A DNA stretch of 64,000 nucleotides from Ryuthela nishihirai (GCA_038380435.1 JAWZYU010000025.1:49980691-50044690), one strand, 5' to 3'; counted from the first letter of the stretch, positions 40,006 through 51,002 are shown. Numbers and translations are program-made. Notes: generated by a model from the sequence alone, not told the origin.

Positions 40006-40125
40006 TACAGTGGCTCAAAAAAGTATCCGAACACTATGGTTGATTACAGAATTCAGAAAAAATATCTGGCAACGATTTTTTTTTTTTTAGAAATTAGTGA
40101 TGTGGCAACAGATCACTAATTTCTA
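40006..40125. mobile_element. MITE, right terminus missing
   Basis: Left arm CAGTGGCTCAAAAAAG to TTAGTGATGTGGCAAC, then a short return (AGATCACTAATTTCTAA) and an abrupt end. No right TIR. Confidence 0.85.
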
Positions 40126-40306
40126 ATAATAAATATAATCTTTGGCTTATTTTCTAACATTCCTTTTGTTGCTAAAGAGTAGACTCGGATTGTGTGTACT
40201 TCTTAATAAGAATTTCTTATGGAGAAGCAGCATTTCTACACAACGTGCTTTTCAACAAGGCATATATACGTTTTACTTTTCCTCAATATCATTTTTATTT
40301 CACTCT

Positions 40307-40691
40307 GGGGGCGGGGATGGCTCAGTCGGTAGCGCGCCAGGCTCGTAATCTGTAGTTCCCAGGTTCGAGTCCCAGCTGGGTCAGCGTTGAGATTTATCTC
40401 CGCAAAATTCCCCGCCCTGCCCACGGTCAGTAGGGGACACCGATGGGCTTGGAAAGGCCGCCGTCCGTCGGATGGGACGTTAAGCCGTGGCCCCGTGTGC
40501 GGGAGAGCCATACCCTGTGCACGTTAAAGAACACGCTGGATGGCCTTGACGGGAGGCTACCATCTGTCTCCCAACAGCTGTTCCAGTGGGTCCCCTCCCC
40601 CAACCTTCTCTTAGCCTTCGGGGTCCATGTGACCTGGCCATTTAGCCCATGGTGTGCGAAAAAGTGCCGCTCAGAGGTAAAACAACCCAAC
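40307..40691 (+). mobile_element. SINE1, full-length young copy
   Basis: Near-consensus throughout (head GGGGATGGCTCAGTCGG). Only a weak flank match CACTCTG / ACTCTAT for a TSD. Confidence 0.94.
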
Positions 40692-40966
40692 TCTATGAGA
40701 GACACATCAGACAAAGACTGCCAGCCTTTACAGAGAAATAACAGTAATGGGACTTGCCAAGTCTGACTGCTCCTATTTCAAAAGAACTGGAATGTTTTAC
40801 TGCTTCATGCGCGTTTCTTGACCAACAAATTATTAACTCTAGAGGAAGAACTCTACTCTGGAAAGAGCAAAATAGAGAAATATTGCCAACTTCGTTCAGT
40901 CACTAAAAGTAGAGCACGAAATTTCGTGTTGAATTGTATTTTTGTGTTGAAAGTGAGTCATTGCAG

Positions 40967-41073
40967 TACAGGCGCTCAAAAAAGTATCCGAACACTATGG
41001 TTGATTACAGAATTCAGAATAAAAATCGTTGCCAGATATTTTTTTCTGAATTCCGTAATCAACCATAGTGTTC
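40967..41073. mobile_element. MITE with internal deletion, right end replaced by SINE1
   Basis: TA-CAGGCGCTC start, arms joined at AGAATAAAAATCG, and the right arm stops at CCATAGTGTTC, where SINE1 sequence begins. Confidence 0.85.
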
Positions 41074-41434
41074 ACCATTTTGCACACCATGGGCTAAATG
41101 GCCAGGTCACATGGACCCCGAAGGCTCAGAGAACGTTGGGGGAGGGGACTCACTGGAACAGCCGTTGGGAGACAGATGGTAGCCTCCCGTCAAGGCCATC
41201 CAGCGTGTTCTTTAACGTGCACAGGGTGTGGCTCTCTCACACACGGGGCCACGGCTTAACGTCCCATCCGACGGACGGCGGCCTTTCCAAGCCCATCGGT
41301 GTCCCCTACTGACCGTGGGCAGGGCGGGGAATTTTGCGGAGATTAATCTCAACGCTGACCCAGCTGGGACTCGAACCTGGGAACTACAGATTACGAGCCT
41401 GGTGCGCTACCGACTGAGCCACCCCCGCCCCCAT
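41074..41434 (-). mobile_element. SINE1 (3'-truncated) joined to a MITE arm
   Basis: Lacks the usual last ~30 bases of the tail side: it starts at ATTTTGCACACCATGGG rather than TTTTACCTCTGAG. The head is complete. CCAT(A/G)GTGT occurs on both sides (MITE end and 41431-41441), a possible TSD. Confidence 0.88.
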
Positions 41435-41799
41435 GGTGTAGGTATATCGGCGCACTATCTTCCTTTGAAGTGAATACGAACTCAGTGACTAGTTGCACCG
41501 TCGATATGCTTTAGGTTTATCTTCTATTTTTTAGACCCCATAAAGGAAGATGGGTATTCTGTAAATTTAATTTATTTATAATATTTTTGTCACTAACAAT
41601 ACCTACCTCTAAAAACTTTTCATTTTGATATATGACTGATAAATATCGACCATATTTTTCCTTCCGTTTGGTAGGAAATGTTTGAGATAGTTCATGACAC
41701 TGGAGACGTTACAAGCTTTAATTTGAAATATTTGAAATTATTAAATTTGAGATTATTTGAACTCGAACCCCGCGAAAATCCGCCACTCCCTTTTATTAA

Positions 41800-42013
41800 A
41801 AATAAATAAATAAATAAATACCCCTTCAAGCAGCTGCTTGCCTCAGAGGTCTGACAGGAGACTGTCAGTTTATATGCCAAAGAAGAAGGTCTGAGAGGAT
41901 GGCAGGACCTCAGCAGAAAAACAACACAAACGTCCAAGCCTTATCCGGGGCTCGAACCCAGGTCCCGTAGATCAGTAGCCAAGCGCGCTAACCACTCGGC
42001 CACGGGACGGCTT
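41800..42013 (-). mobile_element. SINE2 inserted in array C
   Basis: Complete antisense copy with (AAAT)n tail. TSD CCTTTTATTAA at 41789-41799 versus CCTTTTTATTAA at 42014-42025. Confidence 0.94.
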
Positions 42014-42273
42014 CCTTTTTATTAAGGGGGGAAAAGTGGGAGTAAAATTCGAAATATTTTACGACTGTCATTATGTGAACTTCCATTTGACACCTAACTC
42101 CTAACTATAGTCTCCCGCATTCGCAAGATCTATGGAACGATTTTCCCATCTCCGGGTTTTTAGGGTAGGCAGAAAAAAGTATTGGGGGATCAATTATTTA
42201 TATCCTATGACACTGTCCGCGTCACAAGCTTTCATTTGACACATAGCTTGTTACTTTCTACATTAGCGTTCAG

Positions 42274-42663
42274 GTTGGGTTGTTGTTTTACCTCTGAGCG
42301 GCACTTTTTTGCACACCATGGGCTAAATGGCCAGGTCACATGGACCCCGAAGGCTCAGAGAAGGTTGGGGGAGGGGACCCACTGGAACAGCTGTTGGGAG
42401 ACAGATGGTAGCCTCCCGCCATGGCGATCCAGCGTATTCTTTAACGTGCACAGGGTATGGCTCTCCCGCACACGGGGCCACGGCTTAACGTCCCATCCGA
42501 CGGACGGCGGCCTTTCCAAGCCCATCGGTGTCCCCTACTGACCGTGGGCAGGGCGGGGAATTTTGCGGAGATAAATCTCAACGCTGACCCAGCTGGTACT
42601 CGAACCTGGGAACTACAGATTACGAGCCTGGCGCGCTACCGAATGAGCCACCCCCGCCCCTTC
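42274..42663 (-). mobile_element. SINE1 inserted in array C
   Basis: Near-consensus full-length antisense copy; TSD GCGTTCAG at 42266-42273 and 42664-42671, inside an array unit. Confidence 0.95.
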
Positions 42664-42872
42664 GCGTTCAGGAGATACAGGGGAACAGTCACTTTCCTAT
42701 TTCCCCCTTTTTAGAAGGGGGGAGAAAGCACGAGGGTGAATTTTCATAGCCTATGACACTCCCCTCGTCATAAGCTTTCATTTGACGTATAGCTGTTTGC
42801 TTTCGGCAGTCACGTTCTGGAGATATAGCAGAAGAATATTTTCATGTTTCCCCATTTTTTAGAGGGAACGAA

Positions 42873-43081
42873 ATAATAAAAAATAAATACCCCCTCAAGC
42901 AGCTGCTTGCCACAGAGGTCTGACAGGAGCCTGTCAGTTTATATAACACAGTAGGAGATCTGAGAGGATGGCAGAACCTCAGCAGAAAAACGACACACAC
43001 ATCCATGCCTAATCCGGGGCTCGAACCTAGGTCCCTTAGATCAGTAGCCAAGCGTGCTAACCACTCGGCCACGGGACGGCT
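42873..43081 (-). mobile_element. SINE2 inserted in array C
   Basis: Full-length antisense copy; TSD AGGGAACGAA at 42863-42872 and 43082-43091. Confidence 0.95.
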
Positions 43082-43505
43082 AGGGAACGAAAGCATGGAG
43101 ATAAATTTTTTACAGTCACAAGCTTTCGTCACAAGCTATCACTTGACGCATAACTTGTTATTTCCCGCACTCGCGTTTAGAAGATATAGGGAAACAATCG
43201 TTTTCATATTTCCTCCCATTTTTAGGGGGGGGGGGGGAGAAAGCATATGGGATTAATTTTTTATAGCATATGACATTCACCGTGTCAGAAGCTTTGATAT
43301 GACGTATAGCTTGTTACTTTCGAAATTTTCTGGTGATGTAGCCGAACAATAATTTTCATATTTCCCCTTTTTTTAGAGGGGAAGAAAGCATGTGGGGATC
43401 AATATTTTATATCCTATGGCACTCCCAGTGTCACAAGTCTTCATTTGTCATATAAATCATTAAATTTTCCATCGCGTTCGAAAGATATGGTGGAACAACT
43501 ATTTT

Positions 43506-43869
43506 GACAAATTCACAAACCAACGAACGTCAAAGCGAAAAGCCAATAGGAAGATAGGTATAATAAAGGTGTAAAATGCAAGTTGAATGCTGATAAGAAT
43601 CTTTGGTTTGAGAGTTTAGTTGACAGATGAAGCTGCCAGAGGTCACAACAGTTGTGAGTTGTATCAGATACCAATATTTTGTATGGGAAAACTTGGATGG
43701 CCACATAGCTTGAGGGGTAAGTTGGCAAGGTTATTAAAGTTGAGAATTTTATTATGGCTTTTTTTTTTCTACATATAGAACTTATTCTCTGAACGGTGAT
43801 GTATGGGTTTTTGTTAATCCTCCTTTGGTGTTCCTGCGCGAGAGAGATTGTTTGAAGCTCTTCCCTCTT
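43506..43869. other. No recognised feature
   Basis: A 123-codon minus-strand frame crosses this region (43513-43884) but has no recognisable domain and overlaps SINE sequence at its start; I treat it as chance. Confidence 0.5.
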
Positions 43870-43882
43870 TCTCTGAATTTGC

Positions 43883-44139
43883 ATCGATGTATTTTGAAAG
43901 GCCGCCGTCCGTCGGATGGGACGTTAAACCCGTGTGGCCCGTGTGGTTGAGAGCCATACCCTGTGCACGTTAAAGAACACTCTGGATGGCCTTGACGGGA
44001 GGCTACCATCTGTCTCCTAACAGCTGTTCCAGTGGGTCCCTTCCCCGACCTTCTCTGAGCCTTTTTGGTCCTCGTGACCTGGCCATTTAGCTCATGGTGT
44101 GCAAAAAAGTGCCGCTCAGAGGTAAAACAATCCAAACAA
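43883..44139 (+). mobile_element. SINE1, 5'-truncated, perfect TSD
   Basis: Begins at the body motif equivalent to ACCGATGGGCTTGG (here ATCGATGTATTTTG) and runs to the tail. TSD TCTCTGAATTTGC at 43870-43882 and 44140-44152. Confidence 0.95.
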
Positions 44140-44199
44140 TCTCTGAATTTGCGCATCCATCCCATAACAATGCAATATGAAAAGACACAATCCCTATAT

Positions 44200-45262
44200 A
44201 CCAAGATTTTTCCAACTTTCCTTAATTTCACAAAACTAATCCCAATTTTCACAACTCGTTAGTATTTTGCCAATTACTTATAATTTGGTCAAGTTGTCCC
44301 AATTTTGCCAAATCGCCATAATTTTACAGAAAAAATCCTAATTTTTACGTGTCACCTGAATTTTGCCAACTCTCTTAAATTTCACAAAACCAATCCCATT
44401 TTGCACACCTCGCTTGTATTTTACCAAGTGGATTCGAATTTTGTCAACCGCCCTACATATTTCCAAATTACCTCGATTTGGCCAATTCTCGTAGATTTTG
44501 CCACCTTACCATAATTTTACAGAAAAAAAATCTCTATTTTTACATCTCTGCAGAATTTGCCAAGTCACTTCGAATTTGGCAAACTATGCTCGATTTCACC
44601 AATTATCTTTATTTGCAAAAAAAAAAATCCCAATATTCACAACTTGCCTGTATTTTACCAAGTGGTTTCGAATTTTGCCAACTCCCCTACATTTTGTCAA
44701 CTTGCCATAATTTTACAGAAAAAATCCCAATTTTTTTACATCTCACCTGAATTTTGTCAAGTCACTTCGGATTTTGCCAACTCTCCTTAATTTCACAAAG
44801 CCAATCCCAATTTTCACAACTCGCCAAGTGGATTCGAATTTTGCCAACTGCCCTAGATGTTGCCAAGTTGCCTTAATTTTACCAACTCACTATAATTTTA
44901 CAGAAGAAATTCCAATTTTCACATCTCAACTGAATTTTACCAACTCTCTTTAATTTCACAAAACCAATCCCAATTTTCACAAGTCACTTGCATTTTACCA
45001 AGTGACTTCGAATTTTGCCAACTGCTCTAGATTTATGCAAAGTTTTTGGCAACTACCTTAGATTTGGCAAAACCTTAGATTATTTTGTTAACTACCTTAG
45101 ATTTTACAAAGCTGTTTTTAGATTTTGCTAAATTCTTTCAATTTTACAAAAAAAACTCCACTTTTCTGAATTCATCTAGATTTTACAAAGTCGCTTCGAA
45201 TTTTGCCAAATCCGATTAACTTTGGGGGGGGAGTTCCCCCATAACTACGCCACTGTTTACAA
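44200..45262. mobile_element. Degenerate ATTTTGCCAACT array ending in oligo-G and a GGCGTAG terminus
   Basis: Over twenty loosely repeated blocks of 40-55 bases (TCGAATTTTGCCAACT, TTAATTTCACAAAACCAATC, CATAATTTTACAGAAAAAATC). It ends GGGGGGGGGAGTTCCCCC-ATAACTACGCCACTG, which as a reverse complement is CAGTGGCGTAGTTATGGGGG. Same vocabulary as 28688-28993. Probably a non-autonomous DNA element with an internally amplified core; the left terminus was not recognised. Confidence 0.6.
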
Positions 45263-45702
45263 TAGTTATTTCTCAAATTTTAAGGCCCTTGTTCACTCGG
45301 AACAACACTGCAACGTATAAGGTGTTAACTTTAATTAGTTAATTAGAACCTTTGATCGCCGGTAAAGCAATTATACCGATCGTAATAGAACTTCGACACG
45401 TTCAAGCAAACAGAAATCGATTTGTGGGGAAAAAAAACAGAAATTAAAACAGCTATCAAAATCAACATAAACTAAGAAATCAGAAGCCATTTATAAGGAC
45501 ATTATGATAACATTCAACACAAAAAATGAATAGGATTAAACTGAAAAAAACTATTATGATATGTATTCTTTCGATTTTGAATTGTTTTGAAATAGCGAAA
45601 ACCATTCCATGAACATTAAATTCAAGAGGGGCCGGAGTCCATAAAATGCCAATCCTAATATTTCGTTACTACAAATCTAATCCAAAAAGAATTCGTCATT
45701 TG
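45263..45702. other. AT-rich, nothing firm
   Basis: Only a short F3-like echo (CCAATCCTAATATTTCG) near 45650. Confidence 0.5.
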
Positions 45703-45816
45703 TACAGTCTCTCAAAAAAGTATCCAAACACTATAGTTGATTACAGAATTCAGAAAAAATATCTGGCAACTTTTTTTAGAAATTAGTGATCTGGCAACCT
45801 TCGTGTCACGTGACAC
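45703..45816. mobile_element. Half MITE fused to SINE1
   Basis: One complete arm from TA-CAGTCTCTC to the centre GTCACGTGACAC, then directly SINE1 sequence GTTAAAGAACACTC. CAC(G)TT is shared by both partners at the joint. Confidence 0.88.
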
Positions 45817-45965
45817 GTTAAAGAACACTCTGGTGGGCCTTGACGGGAGGCTACCATCTGTCTCCCAACAGCTGTTCCAGTTAGTCCCCTCCCTCAACCT
45901 TCTCTGAGCCTTCGGGGTCCATGTGACCTGGCCATTTAGCCCATCATGTGCAAAAAAGGGCAGCT
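45817..45965 (+). mobile_element. SINE1 3' half fused to the MITE
   Basis: From GTTAAAGAACACTCTGG to AAAAAAGGGCAGCTC; tail lost. It meets an antisense SINE1 at about 45985. Confidence 0.88.
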
Positions 45966-45984
45966 CTCAACAACCAACCTCCCT

Positions 45985-46275
45985 GAGGCACTTCTTTTGC
46001 CCACAATGGGCAAAATGCCCAGGCACAAGGACCCCAAGGGCTCAAAGAAGTTTGGGAGAGGGGTATCCCTCTCCCAAACTTTGGGAGAGAGGTTTGGGAG
46101 AGAGGGACGCAGGTTAGAAGACAAATGGTAGCCTCTCATCAACGCCATCCAGAGTGTTCTTTAACGTTCACTGTGGATATGGTTCTCCTGCACAGTCTTC
46201 CACTTCTTTTATGTCCCATCCGACGGACAGAGACCTTTCCAACACATCAATGTTCCCTACAGCCGAGGGAAGGTG
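45985..46275 (-). mobile_element. SINE1, old antisense copy with a foldback insert
   Basis: GGCACTTCTTTTGCCCACAATGG, ACAAGGACCCCAAGGGCTC, then an expanded GTTTGGGAGAGGG block (46050-46115), then the body to CATCAATGTTCCC. The expansion contains a 13-bp perfect hairpin with a GTAT loop (46050-46079). Confidence 0.8.
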
Positions 46276-46436
46276 ACGGGTTAATCGACATGAAAACTGG
46301 ACAATCCCTCTATCTGGCTAATGGATTGAGTGGTCTTTGTGAACTCACACAAAGAGACGGGAGTACATAGAAGGAACTCATCATCGCCAATTCAGTGGCA
46401 AGCATCGGCGGCTTGAACATGATAGACATTGTCTGG

Positions 46437-46890
46437 ATGGTTGTACGGAAGCTTCCTAGAACCTTGCACGGAAGCTTCCTAGAACAATGTACTATATGCT
46501 GACGGTTCAATTTGACTGTCAAGGTCCGCTCGTGATTGAGTTTCTGGACCTTGTGACACCATCATCTCGCAACAATATTGCAAAATTGGAGCATTTGAGG
46601 GCAGACAATCAAGTCGAAGATCCAGGACTTTTGAGTCAAACGGTTTTCTTGCATGACAACGTCATCTCCGTTACTTTCCATATAATAATGAGTTTGAACA
46701 GGTATGGCCGGAAATGCCTATAGTTCTGACATCTTACGTATTTGATTTTCATATTTATGGATCTCTAAAAACGACCGTGAAAAGGTGAAAGTTGAAGTCG
46801 GAAAAACAAGTTCAGTGTATAGTCACAAATTTCCTCAAACATCAGCCAAATTTGTTATACGAGTATGGTATCATGCTGCTAACTAGAGAC
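46437..46890 (+). pseudogene. Mariner-type transposase relic
   Basis: A 78-codon frame (46487-46723) has Q-F-D-C-Q-G-P-L-V-I-E-F-L, then L-L-S-Q-T-V-F-L-H-D-N-V, the second catalytic aspartate region (L-H-D-N-A-R-P-H in active mariners). Further on, in another frame, F-D-F-H-I-Y-G-S-L-K at about 46745-46775 matches S-D-Y-H-L-F-G-S-L-K after the third aspartate. A 22-bp duplication CACGGAAGCTTCCTAGAAC lies at its upstream edge (46442-46485). Decayed and inactive. Confidence 0.7.
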
Positions 46891-47930
46891 CTGTAAGACG
46901 GAGGAAGGGTAAATGTTATATTTCAATGCAATTTCAATCTCTTAGCCCCCCCCCCCCTCCCCACGTTTACTTTTTATGGTTCGACCAAATCACTCTCGTC
47001 CCCCTTCTTCACCTTTTTTTTTGCATATCTGGACTTAGATCCATATGATTCCATGGGATGGAGCCAACTCCATCCCATGTAACGTCCGAGTTCAGAATTT
47101 TCGGGATAGATTGTAAAAATAAGAAAAACGATAAAAATTGTTAAAAAAATTAAATCATAACAGTCCGAGTTTTTTATTTTTCAATGCGCTGTTAAATTCA
47201 AGTTCAATCAAATCCTTTTCGTTTTTCTTCTTGAAAAAATTGGTGTATCAAACCTTTGGAAATATTTTTATTCTTCGGTTTCAAGAGCATAACTAAAAAC
47301 ACGAATAGAATGTTAATAAATATTCATTAATTAAACAATTAAATGGTGACAATCAAGAACTGCCAATTTACCATAAAAGACGAAATAAATAAGAAAAGAA
47401 AGGAGATGATGCCTAAAGATAACTTTAAAAAAAAGAATCTTGCATCCAGAAGAATAAATGGGGAAGTAAAACTATTCTTTGGAAGAAAAAACTGTTATTA
47501 CTGCACTTTCTATATTGAAAGTAAAATAAATGTTGGTTCGTAGTGATCAATACTTAGGGAGATGGCTTCAGAGTTTCATGTGCTGATAGCTGGATCAAAC
47601 CGATGTTTCTTCTCGAAAGTTTCCCCCCTTTTCCGTAGTGCAAACACCTTACGTATTGCCAAAGTTTCAGCGAACATATTTCTAAACTTTCCCCAACTTC
47701 ATCACGAGGATAGGCACGCACACGAGCTCACGAAGTATCTATCCCAAGCAGTACTTGTATGTGGGCGAAAGTTAAATTTGTTGATAACGGTAAATGGGCT
47801 AGGGATGGAGTGAGACTTGAGAGTTCCTCCCACTGAACCCAGCCTAATGGACTGGGAGTGACATTTCCGCAGTAGGTCCTCCATCAGTTCAACTACTGAA
47901 GGGAGCCCGATGGTTTCTATATAACGTTCT
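46891..47930. other. No recognised gene; family F4 near 47590-47670
   Basis: Poly-C at 46945 and AT-rich sequence to 47550. AAACCGATGTTTCTTCTCG with AAGTTTCCCCCC and GTGCAAACACCTTA (47595-47655) parallels AAACCGATGTTTCTCCTTGG and TGCAAATACCTTA at 51005-51060. A 66-codon lysine-rich frame at 47343-47543 is not recognised. Confidence 0.5.
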
Positions 47931-48495
47931 CTTTCTCCCCCCCTTCTTCCTCATTTCTCCCCCCTCTTCCTCTCCCACCACCATCTTCATCTCGTGCTCC
48001 TGACAGATCTTGCTCCCGTCGCCGGCCGTGCTACGAGTGACGCGAGAGATCCCCGAGAAAACGACGCTAGGTGATGGTTTCGTGGTGACGCTGCCTCTTC
48101 GCCAGACGGTGTGTACCTGGATGGCTTTGTGGGAACTTCATCAGCGAAAATGTTGTCTCTAACCTCTCTCGCAGATACCGGTTCTCTCTCTCTCTGCAAT
48201 GGAGACCATTTAATTTGTCCGCCCCGGGTCCCGGTGCGCGTGCGCGTGCAGCAGACGACACGCGTAAGAGCGAGCGGCGAAAGGGAAAGGAACGAAGAGA
48301 AGGCAAGGCGCATTTAGCAGATGAAAGCTGCATCGCATGGTCCCGAGCTCACCAGACATACTGCTGCTCTGAACGACTTGCATTTATATTAATTAAGGCG
48401 CGCCGGAGCGGGCGTCGAGGCCTCGCTGCGGACGTGAGCGAAGGCAGGTCTCGGTAAATGGCCCATAACTTCCGTAGGATAGGGTGGTGATCGCG
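47931..48495 (+). promoter_or_regulatory. CpG-rich promoter / first-exon candidate
   Basis: The longest CpG-dense, repeat-free stretch in the window. CT-rich start (CTCTTCCTCTCCCACC), then GTGCGCGTGCGCGTGCAG near 48235 (NRF1-like), GGCGCGCC near 48398, and GCG followed by GTGAGT at 48496, a strong 5' splice donor on the plus strand. Frames are open on both strands because of base composition, without recognisable domains. Consistent with a TATA-less promoter and a non-coding first exon. Confidence 0.5.
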
Positions 48496-48793
48496 GTGAG
48501 TGATGGTGGCCCATCGCCGTCAAATGTTGCAGATTGCGGAAGGCTTCGTGTGCGAGGAGTTCGCTCGCTTTCTCTGAGCACTACCCCCCCCCCTCCCATC
48601 CCAACTCCCCACTTTTTTTTTTTACTACCGTCCGTGTCACGTGGTCGGTGTACACCTTACCACTCTCTTTTGCTTCGGTTCCACAGGTGCGGGAAGAAAA
48701 GGAAAGAATATATCGACGTTCCATCACGATTCAAGAGTAGTGGGTTTTTATTTACAGGGTGTAGAGCAACGAAGGTCAAGCAAGAATCAGGGA

Positions 48794-49180
48794 TTGGGTT
48801 GGGTTGTTTTATCTCTGAGCGGCACTTTTTTGCACACCGTGGGCTAAATGGCCAGGTCACAAGGACCCCGAAGGCTCAGAGAAGGTTGGTGGAGGGGACC
48901 CACTGGAACAGCTGTTGGGAGACATATGGTAGCCCCCCGTCAAGGACATCCAGCGTGTTCTTTAACGTGCACAGGGTATGGCTCTCCCGCATACGGGGCA
49001 CGGCTTAACGTCCCATCCGACGGACGGCGGCCTTTCCAAGCCCATCGGTGTCCCCTACTGACCGTGGGCAGGGCGGGGAATTTTGCGGAGATAAATCTCA
49101 ACGCTGACCCAGCTGGGACTCGAACCTGGGAACTACAGATTACGAGCCTGGCGCGCTACCGACTGAGCCACCCCCGCCCC
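48794..49180 (-). mobile_element. SINE1, full-length, 13-bp perfect TSD
   Basis: TSD CAAGAATCAGGGA at 48781-48793 and 49181-49193. Near consensus, double pentamer tail. It lies ~300 bases after the candidate donor, so it could be intronic. Confidence 0.96.
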
Positions 49181-49193
49181 CAAGAATCAGGGA

Positions 49194-50038
49194 ATGATCG
49201 GGTTTGTTTACAGAAAAAAAAATGGAGATGTTTGTTTGGAGATAAAAAATGGTAAACAATGGTTAGAGAACTGGAAAATATTAGGTATTAAGATTTGTTG
49301 AATTTGGGTTCAAGATAATTCTTGCAAGTTCGATGTGTTGGATATTTCAAAACTCATTTGGCATTTTCCTGAATTAATAATCTTGGTCTTAAATCAGTTT
49401 TATAATGCCGATAATTCTAAACACGTTAAAAATTGAAAAACTAGAAATAAGTCGTGAACCTTCGAAAAAAATTAGTAAATGACTTATTTTCCCCCGAAGT
49501 GAGTTGCACTTCTTATGCAAACGACAAATTTTTTTGCCGCTTTTCTTGCCAGATCGTTCCCAAAACGAGCCTTGCATTCCGTTTCCGATGGTGATAAGGG
49601 GCGGTGGTGGCTCACAGATTACGCGCCAGGTTCCCAATCTGTTCAGTATTCAACAGCTTACAAGAAGTTGACATTCTACCAATGCTCCGCAGTTGGCATT
49701 GCAGAATTTATAAAGGGCAATTCGTGAAAGTTGTTGAACGTGTGCAAGCGTCTGATCAATTTCTTAGAAAAGTCTGTGTTGAAGAAGATTATACATAATG
49801 TTATTTATGTAATAAAGCATTTGAAAAAAGTTGAGGAAACGAAACATAGACGAGATTCGGATCTGGAGAAATAGGAAGGGGGGGGGGGGGGAACGGGGAG
49901 TGATTGAATCTTGCCGAAAAAAGATAAAGGGTTGCAAGTGTTGTATAGTGGAATGGCGATCTGCGACCCAATCTTTCTTTCTGATTGAGTGGTCTTCAAA
50001 AATTTCTTGAAAAACGTAAGTTGTATTGTTTTTGCCTA
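49194..50038. other. No gene recognised; one SINE1 head scrap
   Basis: GGGGCGGTGGTGGCTCACAG..TACGCGCCAGG at 49597-49632 is a SINE1 head fragment; the remainder is AT-rich with a poly-G run at 49879. Confidence 0.55.
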
Positions 50039-50049
50039 CGTTTCGGTTA

Positions 50050-50434
50050 GGGGCGGGGGTGGCTCAGTCGGTAGCGCGCCAGGCTCGTAATCTGTAGTTC
50101 CCAGGTTCGAGTCCCAGCTGGGTCAGCGATGAGATCTATTTCCGCAAAATTCCCCGCCCTGCCCACGGTCAGTAGGGGACACCGATGGGCTTGGAAAAGC
50201 CGCCGTCCGTCGGATGGGACGTTAAGCCGTGTCCCCGTGTGCGGGAGAGCCATACCCTGTGCACGTTAAAGAACACGCTGGATGGCCTTGACGGGAGGCT
50301 ACCATCTGTCTCCCAACAGCTATTCCAGTGGGTCCCCTCCCCCAACCTTCTCTGAGCCTTCGGGGTCCATGTGACCTGGCCATTTAGCCCATGGTGTGCA
50401 AAAAAGTGCCGCTCAGAGGTAAAACAACCCAACC
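50050..50434 (+). mobile_element. SINE1, full-length, perfect TSD
   Basis: TSD CGTTTCGGTTA at 50039-50049 and 50435-50445. Few changes from consensus. Confidence 0.97.
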
Positions 50435-50445
50435 CGTTTCGGTTA

Positions 50446-50790
50446 TTAGCAATCTCAAAGGGAGGATGTCCCTTTGTTCGCTCCCAGATCCGGGCTGCTT
50501 TCGACTCATGACTTCACAGACTTCCGGTAATCTAGTAAAAGCAATAAGTTGAAAAGTAACCTGTGTTAGGTCGTTGTTAAAAAAACGCTTGCTTCCACTT
50601 TTTCTTCTCTCAATTTCTAGACATTCAACTTCAACTATTTCTTTCACCACGTTTTAGAACAGAAGGTGAACGTACTGGTTTTCTGGCATTAGATAGGGAT
50701 TGCGGCCGAAATGTGAAATTTGCCTTCGTAAACAAATGTAAGGTAGCCGGCCGGAATGGAAATTTCCCACATCCAATGGTTTTCGCTGTA
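50446..50790. other. No recognised feature
   Basis: Moderate GC, no recognised frame or repeat. Confidence 0.5.
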
Positions 50791-51002
50791 CTAAAAAAAA
50801 AAAAAAATAAATACCCCCTCAAGCAGCTGCTTGCCACAGAGGTCTGACAGGAGCCTGTCAGTTTATATGCCACAGTAGGAGATCTGAGAGGATGGCAGGA
50901 CCTCAGCAGAAAAACGACACACACATCCATGCCTAATCCGGGCTCGAACCCAGGTCCCTTAGATCAGTAGCCAAGCGTGCTAACCACTCGGCCACGGGAC
51001 GG
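50791..51002 (-). mobile_element. SINE2, full-length antisense
   Basis: Poly-A/AAAT tail at the left, consensus body, head ending CCACGGGACGG. TSD not clear. Confidence 0.93.

Larger units (their letters stand above)
41640..43505. repeat. Tandem array C, ~150-bp units, split by three SINEs
   Basis: About seven diverged units share the order ATGACACT..(C/G)GTC, ACAAGCTTTCATTTGA, TAGCTTGTTACTTTC, CGTTC..GAGATATAG, AACAA..TTTTCATATTTCC, TTTTTAGAGGGG, AGAAAGCATG and GGGATCAATTTTTTATA. Anchors lie at about 41693, 42206, 42751, 43108, 43267 and 43413; subtracting the inserted SINEs gives spacings near 141-160. This is an old array by its divergence. Confidence 0.88.

Noticed and set aside
40236..40714. 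Conserved-looking proteins repeated through the window (frames with ALPHTGPRLNVPSDG or CFTSERHFFAHHGLNG)
   Set aside because: They are translations of SINE1 in its different frames; recurrence reflects copy number, not a gene family.
42842..43132. Frame with AEWLARLATDLRDLGSSPG
   Set aside because: A translation of the SINE2 tRNA-like head, found at each young SINE2.
43513..43884. 123-codon minus-strand frame
   Set aside because: No recognisable domain, starts in SINE1 sequence and shows no codon-usage signal by eye.
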